This document shows positions 9,138 through 20,355 of a stretch of DNA of 45,671 nt, one piece after another. The stretch spans positions 1-45,671 of the forward strand of contig NZ_JAACKC010000011.1 of assembly GCF_009939195.1 (NCBI RefSeq). The letters are read 5' to 3'. The position numbers were made by a program, and so were the translations under genes. The stretch is from Acinetobacter kanungonis (GTDB taxonomy: Bacteria; Pseudomonadota; Gammaproteobacteria; Pseudomonadales; Moraxellaceae). The stretch's first letter is position 1, and each line of letters opens with the position of its first letter. The notes under the pieces were generated by a model. The model saw nothing but the letters and a program-made list of their open reading frames with translations. It searched no databases and was not told the DNA's origin.

Positions 9138-9229
9138 CGTCTTCCCTCGCTGTTATTTTTATTCAGCATGCCACAGCAATAAGTCAGTTTAATAACTCTC
9201 ACCAAAACCCAACAAAACAACCTGCCATA

Positions 9230-9255
9230 AAAAAAGCAGCCCTGAGGCTGCTTTT
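9230..9255 (-). terminator. Terminator of gyrB
   Basis: AAAAGCAGCC-CTGA-GGCTGCTTTT, followed on the minus strand by more T, lies 16 bp past the gyrB stop codon. It closes the dnaA-dnaN-recF-gyrB group. Confidence 0.85.
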
Positions 9256-9270
9256 AAAAATCACAACTGC

Positions 9271-11748
<2,478 letters not shown>

Positions 11749-11782
11749 CTAGTGAAAAATCGGTCTATCCAAAGATGGGAAA

Positions 11783-12865
11783 TCATTGCACAACACATGC
11801 CACTCGACCATTTTCCACGTGGAACAATTGGTGGGAAATAGACAAGTCATGTAAATGTTTTTGCACAGATTCATGCTCTAAAGTGGTAATAAAAACTTGA
11901 CTACCAAGTTGGCTTAATCGCTCAATTAAACGTTGTTGTGCGGCTAAATCTAATTCTGCTGTCAGATCATCTAATAATACCACAGTTTCCTTATTACAGG
12001 CATGTAGCATTGCAATCTGGGAGAGTTTTAGCGCCATAATCAACAGCTTTTTTTGTCCACGCGATAAAACAATATCCGCCTCCCCCATCGGGGTTTTTAA
12101 GCGTAAATCGGCACGGTGTGGACCGTATTCGGTATAGCGTCGATCGACGTCTTTTTGATGATGACTGCACAGGTCATTCCATAACCCATGCTCAGTATGA
12201 AAACCCGCGACATATTCCAGTTCAATGCTTAAATTAGGTAATAATTGCTGCAAATCTTGCTGAAAATAAACATTCCACTGCTCCACAATCGCTACGCGCT
12301 GGGAATGCAAAATTTCACCATATTCACCCAGCATTTTATTCCACGGCTCCAACTGCTCCAAACTTAATGAACGTTGTGATTTTAGCAAGCTATTGCGTTG
12401 TTTCAATGCACGAGAATAATACTGCCAAGCATGATAAAACTCAGGTTCCACGTGAAACATGAGCCAGTCCAACAATTGTCGTCGAGGCTTTGCACCATGA
12501 TCAATAATATCGGTGCTTTGTGGGTCAATATGTTGTAAGGGCAGCAGTTTGGCCAGTTGCCCTTGGGTGGCGATGTGGTCACCATTGACCTTCATCACCT
12601 GCTCTCCACTTATGTGCTTTTGCATCCCTACTTTTTCACTGGCAGATTGTGCAAAAACCACGGCATTTTGAGCATCATACAGAATATAGTGTTTAGGAAT
12701 ATGGGTACGAAAGGAACGCCCTGTCGCCAGCAAATGAATGGCTTCCAAAATTGAAGTTTTACCCGAACCATTCGCACCATAAAAGACGTTAAACGGCTGC
12801 AACTCAGAGAGTGCAACCGTCTTTAAATTACGAACACGTTCGATATTTAAACGCGTAATATGCAT
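11783..12865 (-). CDS. recF: DNA replication and repair protein RecF
   Basis: An SMC-like ATPase that loads RecA at gaps together with RecO and RecR. The 360-aa protein shows Walker A GANGSGKT (residues 30-37), signature LSRGQKKLL and Walker [13 protein letters not shown]. It follows dnaN after only 14 bp, so the two are cotranscribed. Two parS-like sites are embedded in its coding sequence, at 12444-12459 and at its 3' end (11811-11826). Confidence 0.96.
   Translation of the reverse strand: MHITRLNIERVRNLKTVALSELQPFNVFYGANGSGKTSILEAIHLLATGRSFRTHIPKHYILYDAQNAVVFAQSASEKVGMQKHISGEQVMKVNGDHIATQGQLAKLLPLQHIDPQSTDIIDHGAKPRRQLLDWLMFHVEPEFYHAWQYYSRALKQRNSLLKSQRSLSLEQLEPWNKMLGEYGEILHSQRVAIVEQWNVYFQQDLQQLLPNLSIELEYVAGFHTEHGLWNDLCSHHQKDVDRRYTEYGPHRADLRLKTPMGEADIVLSRGQKKLLIMALKLSQIAMLHACNKETVVLLDDLTAELDLAAQQRLIERLSQLGSQVFITTLEHESVQKHLHDLSISHQLFHVENGRVACVVQ
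11811..11826. other. parS-like site 1 (within recF 3' end)
   Basis: TTTTCCACGTGGAACA differs from the ParB-binding consensus TGTTNCACGTGNAACA at one position. It lies in the last codons of recF, about 4 kb from oriC, where parS sites are normally clustered. The parAB genes are not in the window. Confidence 0.7.
12444..12459. other. parS-like site 2 (within recF)
   Basis: GGTTCCACGTGAAACA matches the parS consensus except for the first base. It is embedded in recF coding sequence and read there as FHVEP. Its proximity to oriC and to another site 620 bp away supports function. Confidence 0.7.
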
Positions 12866-12879
12866 AATAAATCTAGTGC

Positions 12880-14028
12880 TTAGACACGCATCGGCATCAC
12901 GACATAAGTCTGATCGGTATGTGCAGGATCATGTACCAATACCGACTGATTGGCTTCAGTCATGGTCATCGACACATCATCACCATCCAATACACTGAGT
13001 ACATCCAGTAAATACTGCGCATTAAATGACATTTCTAACGGCGCATCGTTATATTGAATCGCCAAATCTTCAATGGCTTCATCTTGTTCAGGGTTATTGG
13101 CACGTAACTGCAAGGTATCGGTACTAAAATTCAAGAACACACCACGAAGTTTTTCATTACTTAAAATCGACACGCGCTGTAGAGACTGCTTAAACACATC
13201 ATGGGCAATCATTACATTTTTGTCGCCACCACGTGGAATCACACGGCGATAATCCGGGAATTTTCCATCAATCAATTTCGTGGTAAAACGAACGGTAATC
13301 GGACCCTGCTCTTTATCACGGCTTGGCGTGTTGATGGTGACATTCAACAATTCACGACCAATCAATAAAGACAATTGCTCATCTTCAATACTCAGTAAAC
13401 GCTGTAATTCACCCACAGCTTTACGTGGCACAATTGCTTGAATCAATTGCTGGGTATTTGAAGACGCTAAAGTTTCACATAAGGCCAAACGGTGACCATC
13501 AGTCGTGACTGCACGCAATTGATTTTCATCAATTTCCAATAAGGTACCCGTTAAATAGAAACGTACATCTTGCACCGCCATCGCAAAGGCAGTTTTTTCA
13601 AATAAACGCTTTAATTCACGCTGAGTCACGGCAACTTGCGTGCCTTGCGTATTTTCAGTGTTTAACAGCGGATAATCTTCCGCAGGTAAAGTCCCCAAGA
13701 CAAAACGACTGTTGCCCGATTTCAGAATACAACGTTGATCTTCAGTAATTTGAATATCAATGAGAGCAGCACTTGGTAAAGACTTACAAATATCCATGAG
13801 TTTACGTGCAGGAACTGTAGTCTCACCTGCTTGTAAACAAGCACCTTCCATCAAGTTGGTGCTTGCCACCAATTCAACTTCCAAATCCGAACCTGTAATC
13901 GCCAAAGCATTTTGACTCACTTGTACTTTAACATTCGACAAAATGTTTAAGGTGTGGCGACGTTCCACCGCTCCTACCACATGTGAAAGAACATTAAGTA
14001 AACTTTCTTTGGCGATTTTTAAACGCAC
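12880..14028 (-). CDS. dnaN: DNA polymerase III beta subunit (sliding clamp)
   Basis: The ring-shaped processivity clamp that tethers polymerase III and many repair partners to DNA. Its 382-aa length is typical. It begins [33 protein letters not shown] and ends in the conserved C-terminus [11 protein letters not shown], which contributes to the hydrophobic partner-binding pocket. Three clamp domains of about 125 residues each are implied by length and by recurring patterns. The gene follows dnaA with a 110-bp gap, enough for its own promoter, and runs into recF. Confidence 0.98.
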   Translation of the reverse strand: MRLKIAKESLLNVLSHVVGAVERRHTLNILSNVKVQVSQNALAITGSDLEVELVASTNLMEGACLQAGETTVPARKLMDICKSLPSAALIDIQITEDQRCILKSGNSRFVLGTLPAEDYPLLNTENTQGTQVAVTQRELKRLFEKTAFAMAVQDVRFYLTGTLLEIDENQLRAVTTDGHRLALCETLASSNTQQLIQAIVPRKAVGELQRLLSIEDEQLSLLIGRELLNVTINTPSRDKEQGPITVRFTTKLIDGKFPDYRRVIPRGGDKNVMIAHDVFKQSLQRVSILSNEKLRGVFLNFSTDTLQLRANNPEQDEAIEDLAIQYNDAPLEMSFNAQYLLDVLSVLDGDDVSMTMTEANQSVLVHDPAHTDQTYVVMPMRV

Positions 14029-14138
14029 GATGCATTCCTCGAAAAAACTGAAGATGAAATATAAATAAATGTATTTTTAGCAGTGTACTATGCGGCAGAA
14101 TATACCGCATTGCAAGAATAGAATTTGAGCAATAAGGT

Positions 14139-15518
14139 TTAACTTTGCAACAGGCGCTGCAAGTTTTTGTAATCCTCATTAAAGATCGGATCATCTTCTC
14201 TGAGGCTTTGCACTTTTTCACAGGCATGCATCACGGTACTGTGATCACGACCACCAAATGCCATGCCAATTTCAGGGAAACTGTCCCCTGTCAGCTCACG
14301 AGCTAAGCCCATTGCCAATTGACGTGGACGTGCATAAATTCGGGTACGTTTCGGACCAATCAACTCTTTCAGAGGAATCCGGAAATATTCACTCACCACA
14401 CGTTGAATATTTTCTGTACTGATGGTTCGTGCACGGATGGCTAAAACATCTTTTAGCGACTCTCGCACCACATCCAGATCGATCGAAGTGCCTTTGAAAC
14501 GTGAAATCGCAACCACTTTATTCAGTGCGCCTTCTAATTCACGCACATTGGCAACCACTTGCTGCGCAATAAAGAGTGCACAGTTCCGAGGTAAATCAAC
14601 CCCACTGCTCTGCGCTTTCTTTAATAAAATTTCAATTCGCGTTTCGATATCCGGTGGTTCAACGCCAACCGACAAGCCCCAAGAAAAACGGGACACCAAA
14701 CGTGCATCCAGCTCCGTCAATTCTTTTGGATAACGATCTGAAGTTAAAATAATTTGTTTAGATTCATCAAGCAAGGCGTTAAAGGTATAGAAAAACTCAA
14801 CCAAACTGGCTTCTTTACCCGCCAACAAATGAATATCATCGACCAAGAGTAAATCTAGAGAACGACAATTTTTCTTAAATTCTTCAACTTTGCCTTGTTG
14901 TAAGGAACTGACAAAATCTTGCACAAAACTTTCCGCCGTCATGTACATCACACGTGCATTCGGTTTTGCCTGTAATAACGCATTACCCACGGCTTGCATC
15001 AAATGGGTTTTACCCAAACCTGTCGGACCATATAAAAACAATGGGTTATGCTGTGAAGCACCCAATTGTGTCAATACTTTACGACAAGTCTCTGCTGCCA
15101 TCTGGTTAGAGCGACCTTCAACAAACAAAGAAAATGTAAACAAAGGATTGAGTAAGCGCTTTTTGTTCTTTAACTGCGCCTCATCTTTCTCTTTCTTCAC
15201 CTTTGCAACGGGTGCAGGCGCGGCTGTTTCTAGTGCCGCAGTCGTCGTCGCGGGCTGTTCACTTGGGGATAAAATCGCGCCTGGACGCGAATCTACCATA
15301 ATTTCGACATGGCGAACGCGTCCTTCAGACAATTGTTCCGCCAAAATGGTGATCAGTTCTAAATGATGTTCCTGAATATAGCGCGTCCAATATGGATTAG
15401 GCGCATATAGTCGCAAAGTGTCATCCAACTCTTCAGCAACTAAAGGGCGAATCCACATTGTAAAAACATTTCCAGAGAGCTCTTGTCGCAAGCGAGTTAA
15501 GCAGTCTGTCCAAAGCAT
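14139..15518 (-). CDS. dnaA: Chromosomal replication initiator DnaA
   Basis: An AAA+ initiator that binds TTATCCACA boxes and melts oriC. The 459-aa protein has domain I at the N-terminus (MLWTDCLTRLRQELSGNVFTMW) and a low-complexity Ala/Pro/Lys linker (about 85-120). The AAA+ domain carries Walker A GPTGLGKT (164-171) and Walker B LLLVDDIHLL (around 227). The C-terminal helix-turn-helix has the DnaA signature GGRDHSTVMHACEKV. Translation starts at the ATG at 15518 with AGGGG upstream. The gene adjoins oriC, and its own promoter carries a DnaA box, so autoregulation is likely. Confidence 0.98.
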   Translation of the reverse strand: MLWTDCLTRLRQELSGNVFTMWIRPLVAEELDDTLRLYAPNPYWTRYIQEHHLELITILAEQLSEGRVRHVEIMVDSRPGAILSPSEQPATTTAALETAAPAPVAKVKKEKDEAQLKNKKRLLNPLFTFSLFVEGRSNQMAAETCRKVLTQLGASQHNPLFLYGPTGLGKTHLMQAVGNALLQAKPNARVMYMTAESFVQDFVSSLQQGKVEEFKKNCRSLDLLLVDDIHLLAGKEASLVEFFYTFNALLDESKQIILTSDRYPKELTELDARLVSRFSWGLSVGVEPPDIETRIEILLKKAQSSGVDLPRNCALFIAQQVVANVRELEGALNKVVAISRFKGTSIDLDVVRESLKDVLAIRARTISTENIQRVVSEYFRIPLKELIGPKRTRIYARPRQLAMGLARELTGDSFPEIGMAFGGRDHSTVMHACEKVQSLREDDPIFNEDYKNLQRLLQS

Positions 15519-16099
15519 GTGAAACCCCTATTCATCCATTTTTAAATTTAAAAACACCAGTGTCCGCCAAAGCGGGTCGCCATTCTAACCAAGTTATCCA
15601 CATCTGTCATGAAGAATTCTGCAGAAATTGCTCAAAAAAGAAATAAACAATCTAAATTTAAATTCAAAACCACATGTGGATAAAAAAACCCACAAGCTGT
15701 GGATAAAAAAAACCATCAAGTTATCCACAATTCTTTAAAGTCTTAAAAACATAGATATCCACAATGCTAATACTTGTTTTTATATAGTAAAAATAGGTTT
15801 TCCACAGAAAAAACGCTCCTTAATAAGAATAAATTTAAATTTTAAAATTTGAATTTATTTATAGGATTTGACTTTGCTGTGGATAACCCAAACACCAGAA
15901 TAAATTTAAATTTATAACTTCAGAGTGTTTATACTTATGTGGATAAATTTGTGCATAATATTGTTTATAACTTATTTTCCATTATTTAACAAGTTATTAT
16001 GATGTGAATACTTTTTTATGGGCTTGAACGTTTAATGAAAGGCTTGAAGTCAAAAATTGAGTAGTTACAAGTTTATTTATGCGGAATTGGTGTTTTTGA
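15519..16099. other. oriC: Chromosomal replication origin oriC
   Basis: A 0.58-kb non-coding region between divergent dnaA and rpmH. Perfect DnaA boxes TTATCCACA lie at 15594-15602 and 15721-15729 on the plus strand. Perfect boxes also lie at 15675-15683, 15698-15706, 15878-15886 and 15938-15946 on the minus strand. One-mismatch boxes are at 15755-15763, 15798-15806 and 15950-15958. Very AT-rich TTTAAATTTAAA-type blocks occur at 15541-15552, 15653-15665, 15830-15860 and 15899-15914. They are candidates for the unwinding element or for binding of an accessory factor. Box density and gene context make the assignment secure. The exact unwinding site and IHF/Fis sites were not resolved. Confidence 0.95.
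15582..15610 (-). promoter_or_regulatory. dnaA promoter with DnaA box in the spacer
   Basis: On the minus strand ATGACA (15605-15610) and TAGAAT (15582-15587) are separated by 17 bp. The perfect DnaA box at 15594-15602 lies between them. DnaA bound there would block RNA polymerase, which fits the classic negative autoregulation of dnaA. Confidence 0.55.
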
Positions 16100-16128
16100 T
16101 TGACAGCTCAAGCAATGAACACTAAAAT
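16100..16128 (+). promoter_or_regulatory. rpmH promoter
   Basis: TTGACA (16100-16105) and TAAAAT (16123-16128) have the ideal 17-bp spacing and lie 41 bp before the rpmH ATG. It is a near-consensus sigma-70 promoter, as expected for a ribosomal protein gene, and probably drives rpmH-rnpA-yidD-yidC. Confidence 0.75.
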
Positions 16129-16168
16129 CGCGGACCTTTATAGAAAGATCAATTTTTGGAGTTTCGAT

Positions 16169-16303
16169 ATGAAACGTACATTCCAACCATCTGAATTAAA
16201 GCGTAAGCGCGTTCATGGTTTCCGTGCTCGTATGGCTACTAAAGCTGGTCGTCAAGTATTAGCTCGCCGTCGTGCAAAAGGTCGTCACAGCTTAACTGTT
16301 TAA
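16169..16303 (+). CDS. rpmH: 50S ribosomal protein L34
   Basis: The 44-residue, highly basic ribosomal protein of the large subunit. It begins [24 protein letters not shown] and ends [12 protein letters not shown], as in other bacteria. The start at 16169 is fixed by the family sequence and by GGAG (16158-16161). An apparent longer reading frame upstream runs through the promoter and is not coding. It lies at the right border of oriC, upstream of rnpA. Confidence 0.98.
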
Positions 16304-16333
16304 TCTGTTAACGCTTAAACGATTTTGGGTGTT

Positions 16334-16723
16334 ATGACACTTTATGACTTCGGCGCAGAGCGGCGTCTTCGCTGTGCTGCCGATTATAAAGTAGTGTTTG
16401 ATGGTGCGCTTTTTAAAGTGCATCAACCCCACTTCTTGTTTCTTGCAACATATTCCAAACAACCTAACAGTCGTTTGGGAATTGTTGTTGCTAAGAAGAA
16501 AGTGCGCCGTGCGCATGAAAGGAATCGAGTAAAACGACTTGCTCGCGAAAGTTTTCGCCTGCATCAAATGCAATTGGATGCCTTGGATATTGTGGTTATG
16601 CCTAAAGTTGGTATAGAAACAGTCGCCAATTCAGAATTGCATCAGCAATTACAATTTGCTTGGCAAAAGCTGCAACGCATTGCTAAAAAGCATTCAAAAA
16701 TAGCTCCCTCCCCACAGAAGTAG
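16334..16723 (+). CDS. rnpA: Ribonuclease P protein component
   Basis: The protein cofactor of RNase P, which matures tRNA 5' ends. It is a small basic protein (129 aa) with the family RNA-binding signature around [18 protein letters not shown] and the N-terminal [17 protein letters not shown] use the ATG at 16334; an in-frame TTG three codons earlier (16325) is possible. It is 30 bp after rpmH and 9 bp before yidD, within one operon. Confidence 0.95.
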   Translation: MTLYDFGAERRLRCAADYKVVFDGALFKVHQPHFLFLATYSKQPNSRLGIVVAKKKVRRAHERNRVKRLARESFRLHQMQLDALDIVVMPKVGIETVANSELHQQLQFAWQKLQRIAKKHSKIAPSPQK

Positions 16724-16732
16724 AGAAGGCCA

Positions 16733-17053
16733 ATGGTACGTGTGCTGCATTGGTTGATTCGATTCTATCAGATCGCGATTAGTCCGCTGTTAGGACCACG
16801 CTGTCGTTATATACCTACATGTTCTCAATATTCATTGGAAGCAATCCATACGCATGGAGCTGTACGGGGTGTTTGGTTGGCTAAAAATCGTATTTGTCGA
16901 TGTCATCCATGGGGCGGCTCGGGCTATGATCCTGTTCCCGCAAAAGCAATTCGTTTTATTTCATTTCAGCAAATCGATTCTCAAACGCATCTCGTTGCTG
17001 TACCCTTTCGTGGATGTTTATGGAATCAAAATCACTCTAACTTTTTGGGGTAA
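16733..17053 (+). CDS. yidD: Membrane protein insertion efficiency factor YidD
   Basis: A small membrane-associated protein (106 aa) that helps YidC-dependent insertion. The hallmark HUF-type sequence is visible: [28 protein letters not shown], then [17 protein letters not shown]. It carries the conserved cysteines. It starts 9 bp after rnpA with AGAGAAGG upstream and ends 5 bp before yidC. The C-terminal tail after VPAKA is longer than in many homologues. Confidence 0.95.
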   Translation: MVRVLHWLIRFYQIAISPLLGPRCRYIPTCSQYSLEAIHTHGAVRGVWLAKNRICRCHPWGGSGYDPVPAKAIRFISFQQIDSQTHLVAVPFRGCLWNQNHSNFLG

Positions 17054-17058
17054 TAGAT

Positions 17059-18813
17059 ATGCAACAATGGGCCAGGATTGCAATTCTAGGAGCCATGTTT
17101 GTCGTCGCATATTTGCTTATTTTGGCATGGCAAAAGGACTATGGTCATAATGAAACTCAACAGCAGCCTCAAAAAGCTGCGGTTGTTTCACATGAAGTGT
17201 CTGCTGACCTGCCAAATGGACAGACAGCTACGGCTGCTTCAGATGTGCCACAAGCGAATCATGCAGCGCAGCAAACAACAGAATCGACTGCGGCAGCAAG
17301 TCAACAGCTTATTTCAGTTCAAACTGACCTTTATCATCTTTGGATTAATCCTAAAGGTGGTGATATTGTTCGTGTTGAATTACTCAATCATGATAAAAAC
17401 AAAGATAGCGATGAACCGTTTGTTATGCTGGAAAGCGATGCCAAACGTACGTATGTTGCACAATCTGGTTTAATTGGTCTGAATGGACCTGACAGTGGTC
17501 GTAATGGTCGTCCTGTCTATGAAATTGAGAAATCTGCATATACTTTAGCTGATGCAAAAGCAGCGAAAGATAAAGACGGCAAGTCAGTTCATGTACTTTC
17601 TGTTCCGATGGTCTTCAAGACGGCTGACGGCGTAGAAATTATTAAAACCTTTACCTTCACGCAAGGCGAATACCCTGTTGTGGTGAACCACAAAGTGGTC
17701 AACCGCAGTGGTCAAAACTGGCAAGGCCAGATGTTTGGTCAGCTGAAACGTGATAATTCGGAAGATCCAGGTAAATCGGATCAAGGGATTTTCACTCTGG
17801 GTACCTTCTTGGGTGGCGCATGGGGTACACCTGAAGAACATTACAACAAGCTTAAATTTGCCAACTTTAACGATGAAAAGTTAAGTGTTGAAGCGAAAGG
17901 CGGCTGGATTGCAATGGTTCAGCATTACTTCGTCAGCGCTTGGATTCCAGGCGAGTTGAAGTTGACTCAAGCCAATGGTCAAGCATACAGCGCTAAATTA
18001 GAGTCGCGTAAATCGAGTGATGACATGAACATCCTCAGTTTTACTTCACCAACCATCAATGTACCAGCAGGTACAGTGGCAGAAGTGGATGCGACTTTCT
18101 ATTCAGGTCCTAAAATTCAATCAGAATTGAAAGACTTGGCTGTCGGTTTAAATCAAACTGTAGATTATGGCTGGTTATGGCCAATCGCGAAATTATTGTT
18201 CCTTGGCTTACAATTCTTCCATAACTTGGTCGGAAACTGGGGCTGGTCAATCATTTTACTGACGATTTTGGTGAAGTTGATCTTGTGGCCATTGTCGTCG
18301 AAGAGCTATCGCTCTATGGCGAAAATGCGTGTGATTGCACCTGAAATGCAGCGTATGAAAGAAGAATTCGGTGAAGACCGTATGCGCTTCTCTCAAGAAA
18401 TGATGGCATTGTACAAGCGCGAGCAAGTGAATCCACTTTCAGGCTGTTTACCTTTGTTACTACAAATGCCAATCTTCTTGGCATTGTACTGGGTGCTGAT
18501 GGAAAGTGTAGAATTGCGTCATGCACCTTGGATCCTCTGGATTCAAGACTTATCTGCAATGGATCCGTGGTTTATCCTGCCGTTGTTGATGGGTGCAACC
18601 ATGTTCATCCAGCAAATGTTGAACCCACAACCTGCCGATCCAATGCAGGCCAAAGTGTTCAAGATCATGCCGATCATGTTCACGGTATTTATGTTGTTCT
18701 TCCCTGCAGGCTTGGTACTGTACTGGATTGTGAACAACAGTATTACCATTACTCAACAATGGTTTATCAATAAATCAGTTGAGAAAGCACGTAGCTCGAA
18801 AGAAACTGCTTAA
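17059..18813 (+). CDS. yidC: Membrane protein insertase YidC
   Basis: The inner-membrane insertase that works alone or with SecYEG. The 584-aa protein has an N-terminal transmembrane helix (about residues 5-24) and an Ala/Gln-rich linker. A large periplasmic beta-sandwich domain of the proteobacterial type follows (about 80-370). The conserved C-terminal core has five helices (LVGNWGWSIILLTILVKLILWPLS; LSGCLPLLLQMPIFLALYWVL; PLLMGATMFIQQ; FPAGLVLYWIVNN). The conserved arginine of the hydrophilic groove falls in the KSYRSMAKMR region. A terminator follows. Confidence 0.97.
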   Translation: MQQWARIAILGAMFVVAYLLILAWQKDYGHNETQQQPQKAAVVSHEVSADLPNGQTATAASDVPQANHAAQQTTESTAAASQQLISVQTDLYHLWINPKGGDIVRVELLNHDKNKDSDEPFVMLESDAKRTYVAQSGLIGLNGPDSGRNGRPVYEIEKSAYTLADAKAAKDKDGKSVHVLSVPMVFKTADGVEIIKTFTFTQGEYPVVVNHKVVNRSGQNWQGQMFGQLKRDNSEDPGKSDQGIFTLGTFLGGAWGTPEEHYNKLKFANFNDEKLSVEAKGGWIAMVQHYFVSAWIPGELKLTQANGQAYSAKLESRKSSDDMNILSFTSPTINVPAGTVAEVDATFYSGPKIQSELKDLAVGLNQTVDYGWLWPIAKLLFLGLQFFHNLVGNWGWSIILLTILVKLILWPLSSKSYRSMAKMRVIAPEMQRMKEEFGEDRMRFSQEMMALYKREQVNPLSGCLPLLLQMPIFLALYWVLMESVELRHAPWILWIQDLSAMDPWFILPLLMGATMFIQQMLNPQPADPMQAKVFKIMPIMFTVFMLFFPAGLVLYWIVNNSITITQQWFINKSVEKARSSKETA

Positions 18814-18840
18814 GCAGCTTCTCACAGCAACTAGCTGATT

Positions 18841-18876
18841 AAATCCGCTTAAGATGGTAATCTTAGGCGGATTTTT
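18841..18876 (+). terminator. Terminator between yidC and mnmE
   Basis: AAATCCGC-TTAAGAT-GGTA-ATCTTA-GGCGGATTTTT forms a long stem with one bulge, followed by Ts. It implies that mnmE has its own promoter or depends on read-through. Confidence 0.8.
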
Positions 18877-18914
18877 CTTTGGGTTCGATTAGGACTAAAC
18901 GTCAGGTGAATTTT

Positions 18915-20270
18915 ATGCAACATCAAACCACTATCGCAGCGATTGCTACTCCGCCAGGTCGTGGGGGGGTGGGTGTAATTCGTCTTTCAGGTCCACAAGC
19001 CTATGCCATTACAGAACAGTTGACCCAAAAGGCCTTGCCGAAAGCGCGGATGGCAGGCTTCCGTCAGTTTCTGGATCTTCAGGGTGAAGTGCTGGATGAA
19101 GGTCTGGTGATTTGCTTTCCAAACCCGAACTCATTTACCGGTGAAGATGTGGTCGAGTTACAGGGACATGGTGGCCCAGTGATTCAAAATGCCTTGTTAG
19201 CACGTTGCCTAGAATTGGGCGCGACAGCGGCAAAAGCAGGTGAATTTTCCATGCGCGCCTTTGAAAATGGCAAGCTGGATTTGGTTCAGGCGGAAGCCAT
19301 TGCTGATTTGATTGATGCCACTTCGCAGGCAGCCGCGCGTTCAGCGGTACGTTCTTTACAAGGTGCCTTTTCACATAAAGTGAATACGGTTCTCGAAAAA
19401 CTGATTCATTTGCGTCTGCATGTAGAAGCTGCGATTGACTTTCCTGAAGAAGAAATTGATTTCTTGGCGGATGGCAAGATTCTCTCCTTATTGCAAGACG
19501 TACAGCATTCTGTTGCTGCGGTACAGCAATCGGCGCGTCAAGGACAGTTGCTACGTGAAGGTTTGCAGGTGGTGATTGCAGGTAAGCCGAATGCGGGTAA
19601 ATCTTCCCTGTTAAACGCTTTGGCAGGGATTGAGCGTGCCATTGTGACTGATATCGCGGGAACCACCCGTGATGTACTGCATGAAAAGATCAGCCTGAAT
19701 GGCTTACCGATTACCCTCACCGACACCGCAGGCTTGCGTGAAACGGGCGATGTGGTGGAAAAAGAAGGTATTCGCCGCGCGATTAAAGAAATTGAACAAG
19801 CCGATTTGTTGTTGTTGGTTTATGACTTGAGCCAAGGTGAAGATCCATTGCAACTGGCGCGTGAATACTTTGAACATCATTTAGAACCTAAGCGTCTGAT
19901 GTTAATTGGTAATAAATGCGATTTAACTGGTGCTGCAGCTCAAATTGGCGATTTTCAAGGTTTCCGACATATTACAGTCTCTGCTAAACAGGAAACAGGC
20001 GTTCAATCGCTCATAGAAGCGATTACAGCGCATGCAGGCTTCCAGCCAGAGGAAGACACCTTTATTGCACGAACACGTCATTTAGACGCAATGAAGCGCA
20101 CGCAGCACTATCTTGCAGAAGCACATGAGCAACTGGTGGTGTTTCATGCAGGTGAATTGGTGGCTGAGTCATTACGTCTGGCGCAAAATGCCTTGGGTGA
20201 GATCACGGGGGACTTCAGTGCAGATGATTTGCTGGGCAAAATCTTTGGCTCGTTCTGTATTGGAAAGTAA
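18915..20270 (+). CDS. mnmE: tRNA modification GTPase MnmE
   Basis: With MnmG it makes the cmnm5U/mnm5U modification at wobble position 34 of tRNAs. The 451-aa protein has an N-terminal folate-binding domain (TIAAIATPPGRGGVGVIRLSG). The helical domain is interrupted by a GTPase domain with G1 GKPNAGKS (223-230), G2 AGTTRD, G3 DTAG (270-273), G4 NKCD and G5 SAK. The C-terminal catalytic tetrapeptide is CIGK. ATG at 18915 has AGGTGA upstream. The partner mnmG is not in the window. Confidence 0.97.
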   Translation: MQHQTTIAAIATPPGRGGVGVIRLSGPQAYAITEQLTQKALPKARMAGFRQFLDLQGEVLDEGLVICFPNPNSFTGEDVVELQGHGGPVIQNALLARCLELGATAAKAGEFSMRAFENGKLDLVQAEAIADLIDATSQAAARSAVRSLQGAFSHKVNTVLEKLIHLRLHVEAAIDFPEEEIDFLADGKILSLLQDVQHSVAAVQQSARQGQLLREGLQVVIAGKPNAGKSSLLNALAGIERAIVTDIAGTTRDVLHEKISLNGLPITLTDTAGLRETGDVVEKEGIRRAIKEIEQADLLLLVYDLSQGEDPLQLAREYFEHHLEPKRLMLIGNKCDLTGAAAQIGDFQGFRHITVSAKQETGVQSLIEAITAHAGFQPEEDTFIARTRHLDAMKRTQHYLAEAHEQLVVFHAGELVAESLRLAQNALGEITGDFSADDLLGKIFGSFCIGK

Positions 20271-20319
20271 CCGTTCGATCTCCCCTTTCTCTAATTTCAC
20301 GCTAACTTGAAAGAATGAC

Positions 20320-20355
20320 AAGGCTTTGTTTCACACAGGACGCAAAGCCTTTTGT
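20320..20355 (+). terminator. Terminator of mnmE overlapping the end of the MFS gene
   Basis: AAGGCTTTG (20320-20328) and CAAAGCCTT (20343-20351), followed by TTG-rich sequence, form a stem. The right arm lies inside the last codons of the convergent MFS gene. Confidence 0.55.

Noticed and set aside
14890..15366. A 158-codon open frame antisense to dnaA
   Set aside because: Same reason: it mirrors dnaA codon structure and has no independent evidence.
16100..16168. N-terminal extension of rpmH
   Set aside because: The upstream in-frame start overlaps the TTGACA of the rpmH promoter, and L34 begins MKRTFQPS at 16169 in all relatives I know.
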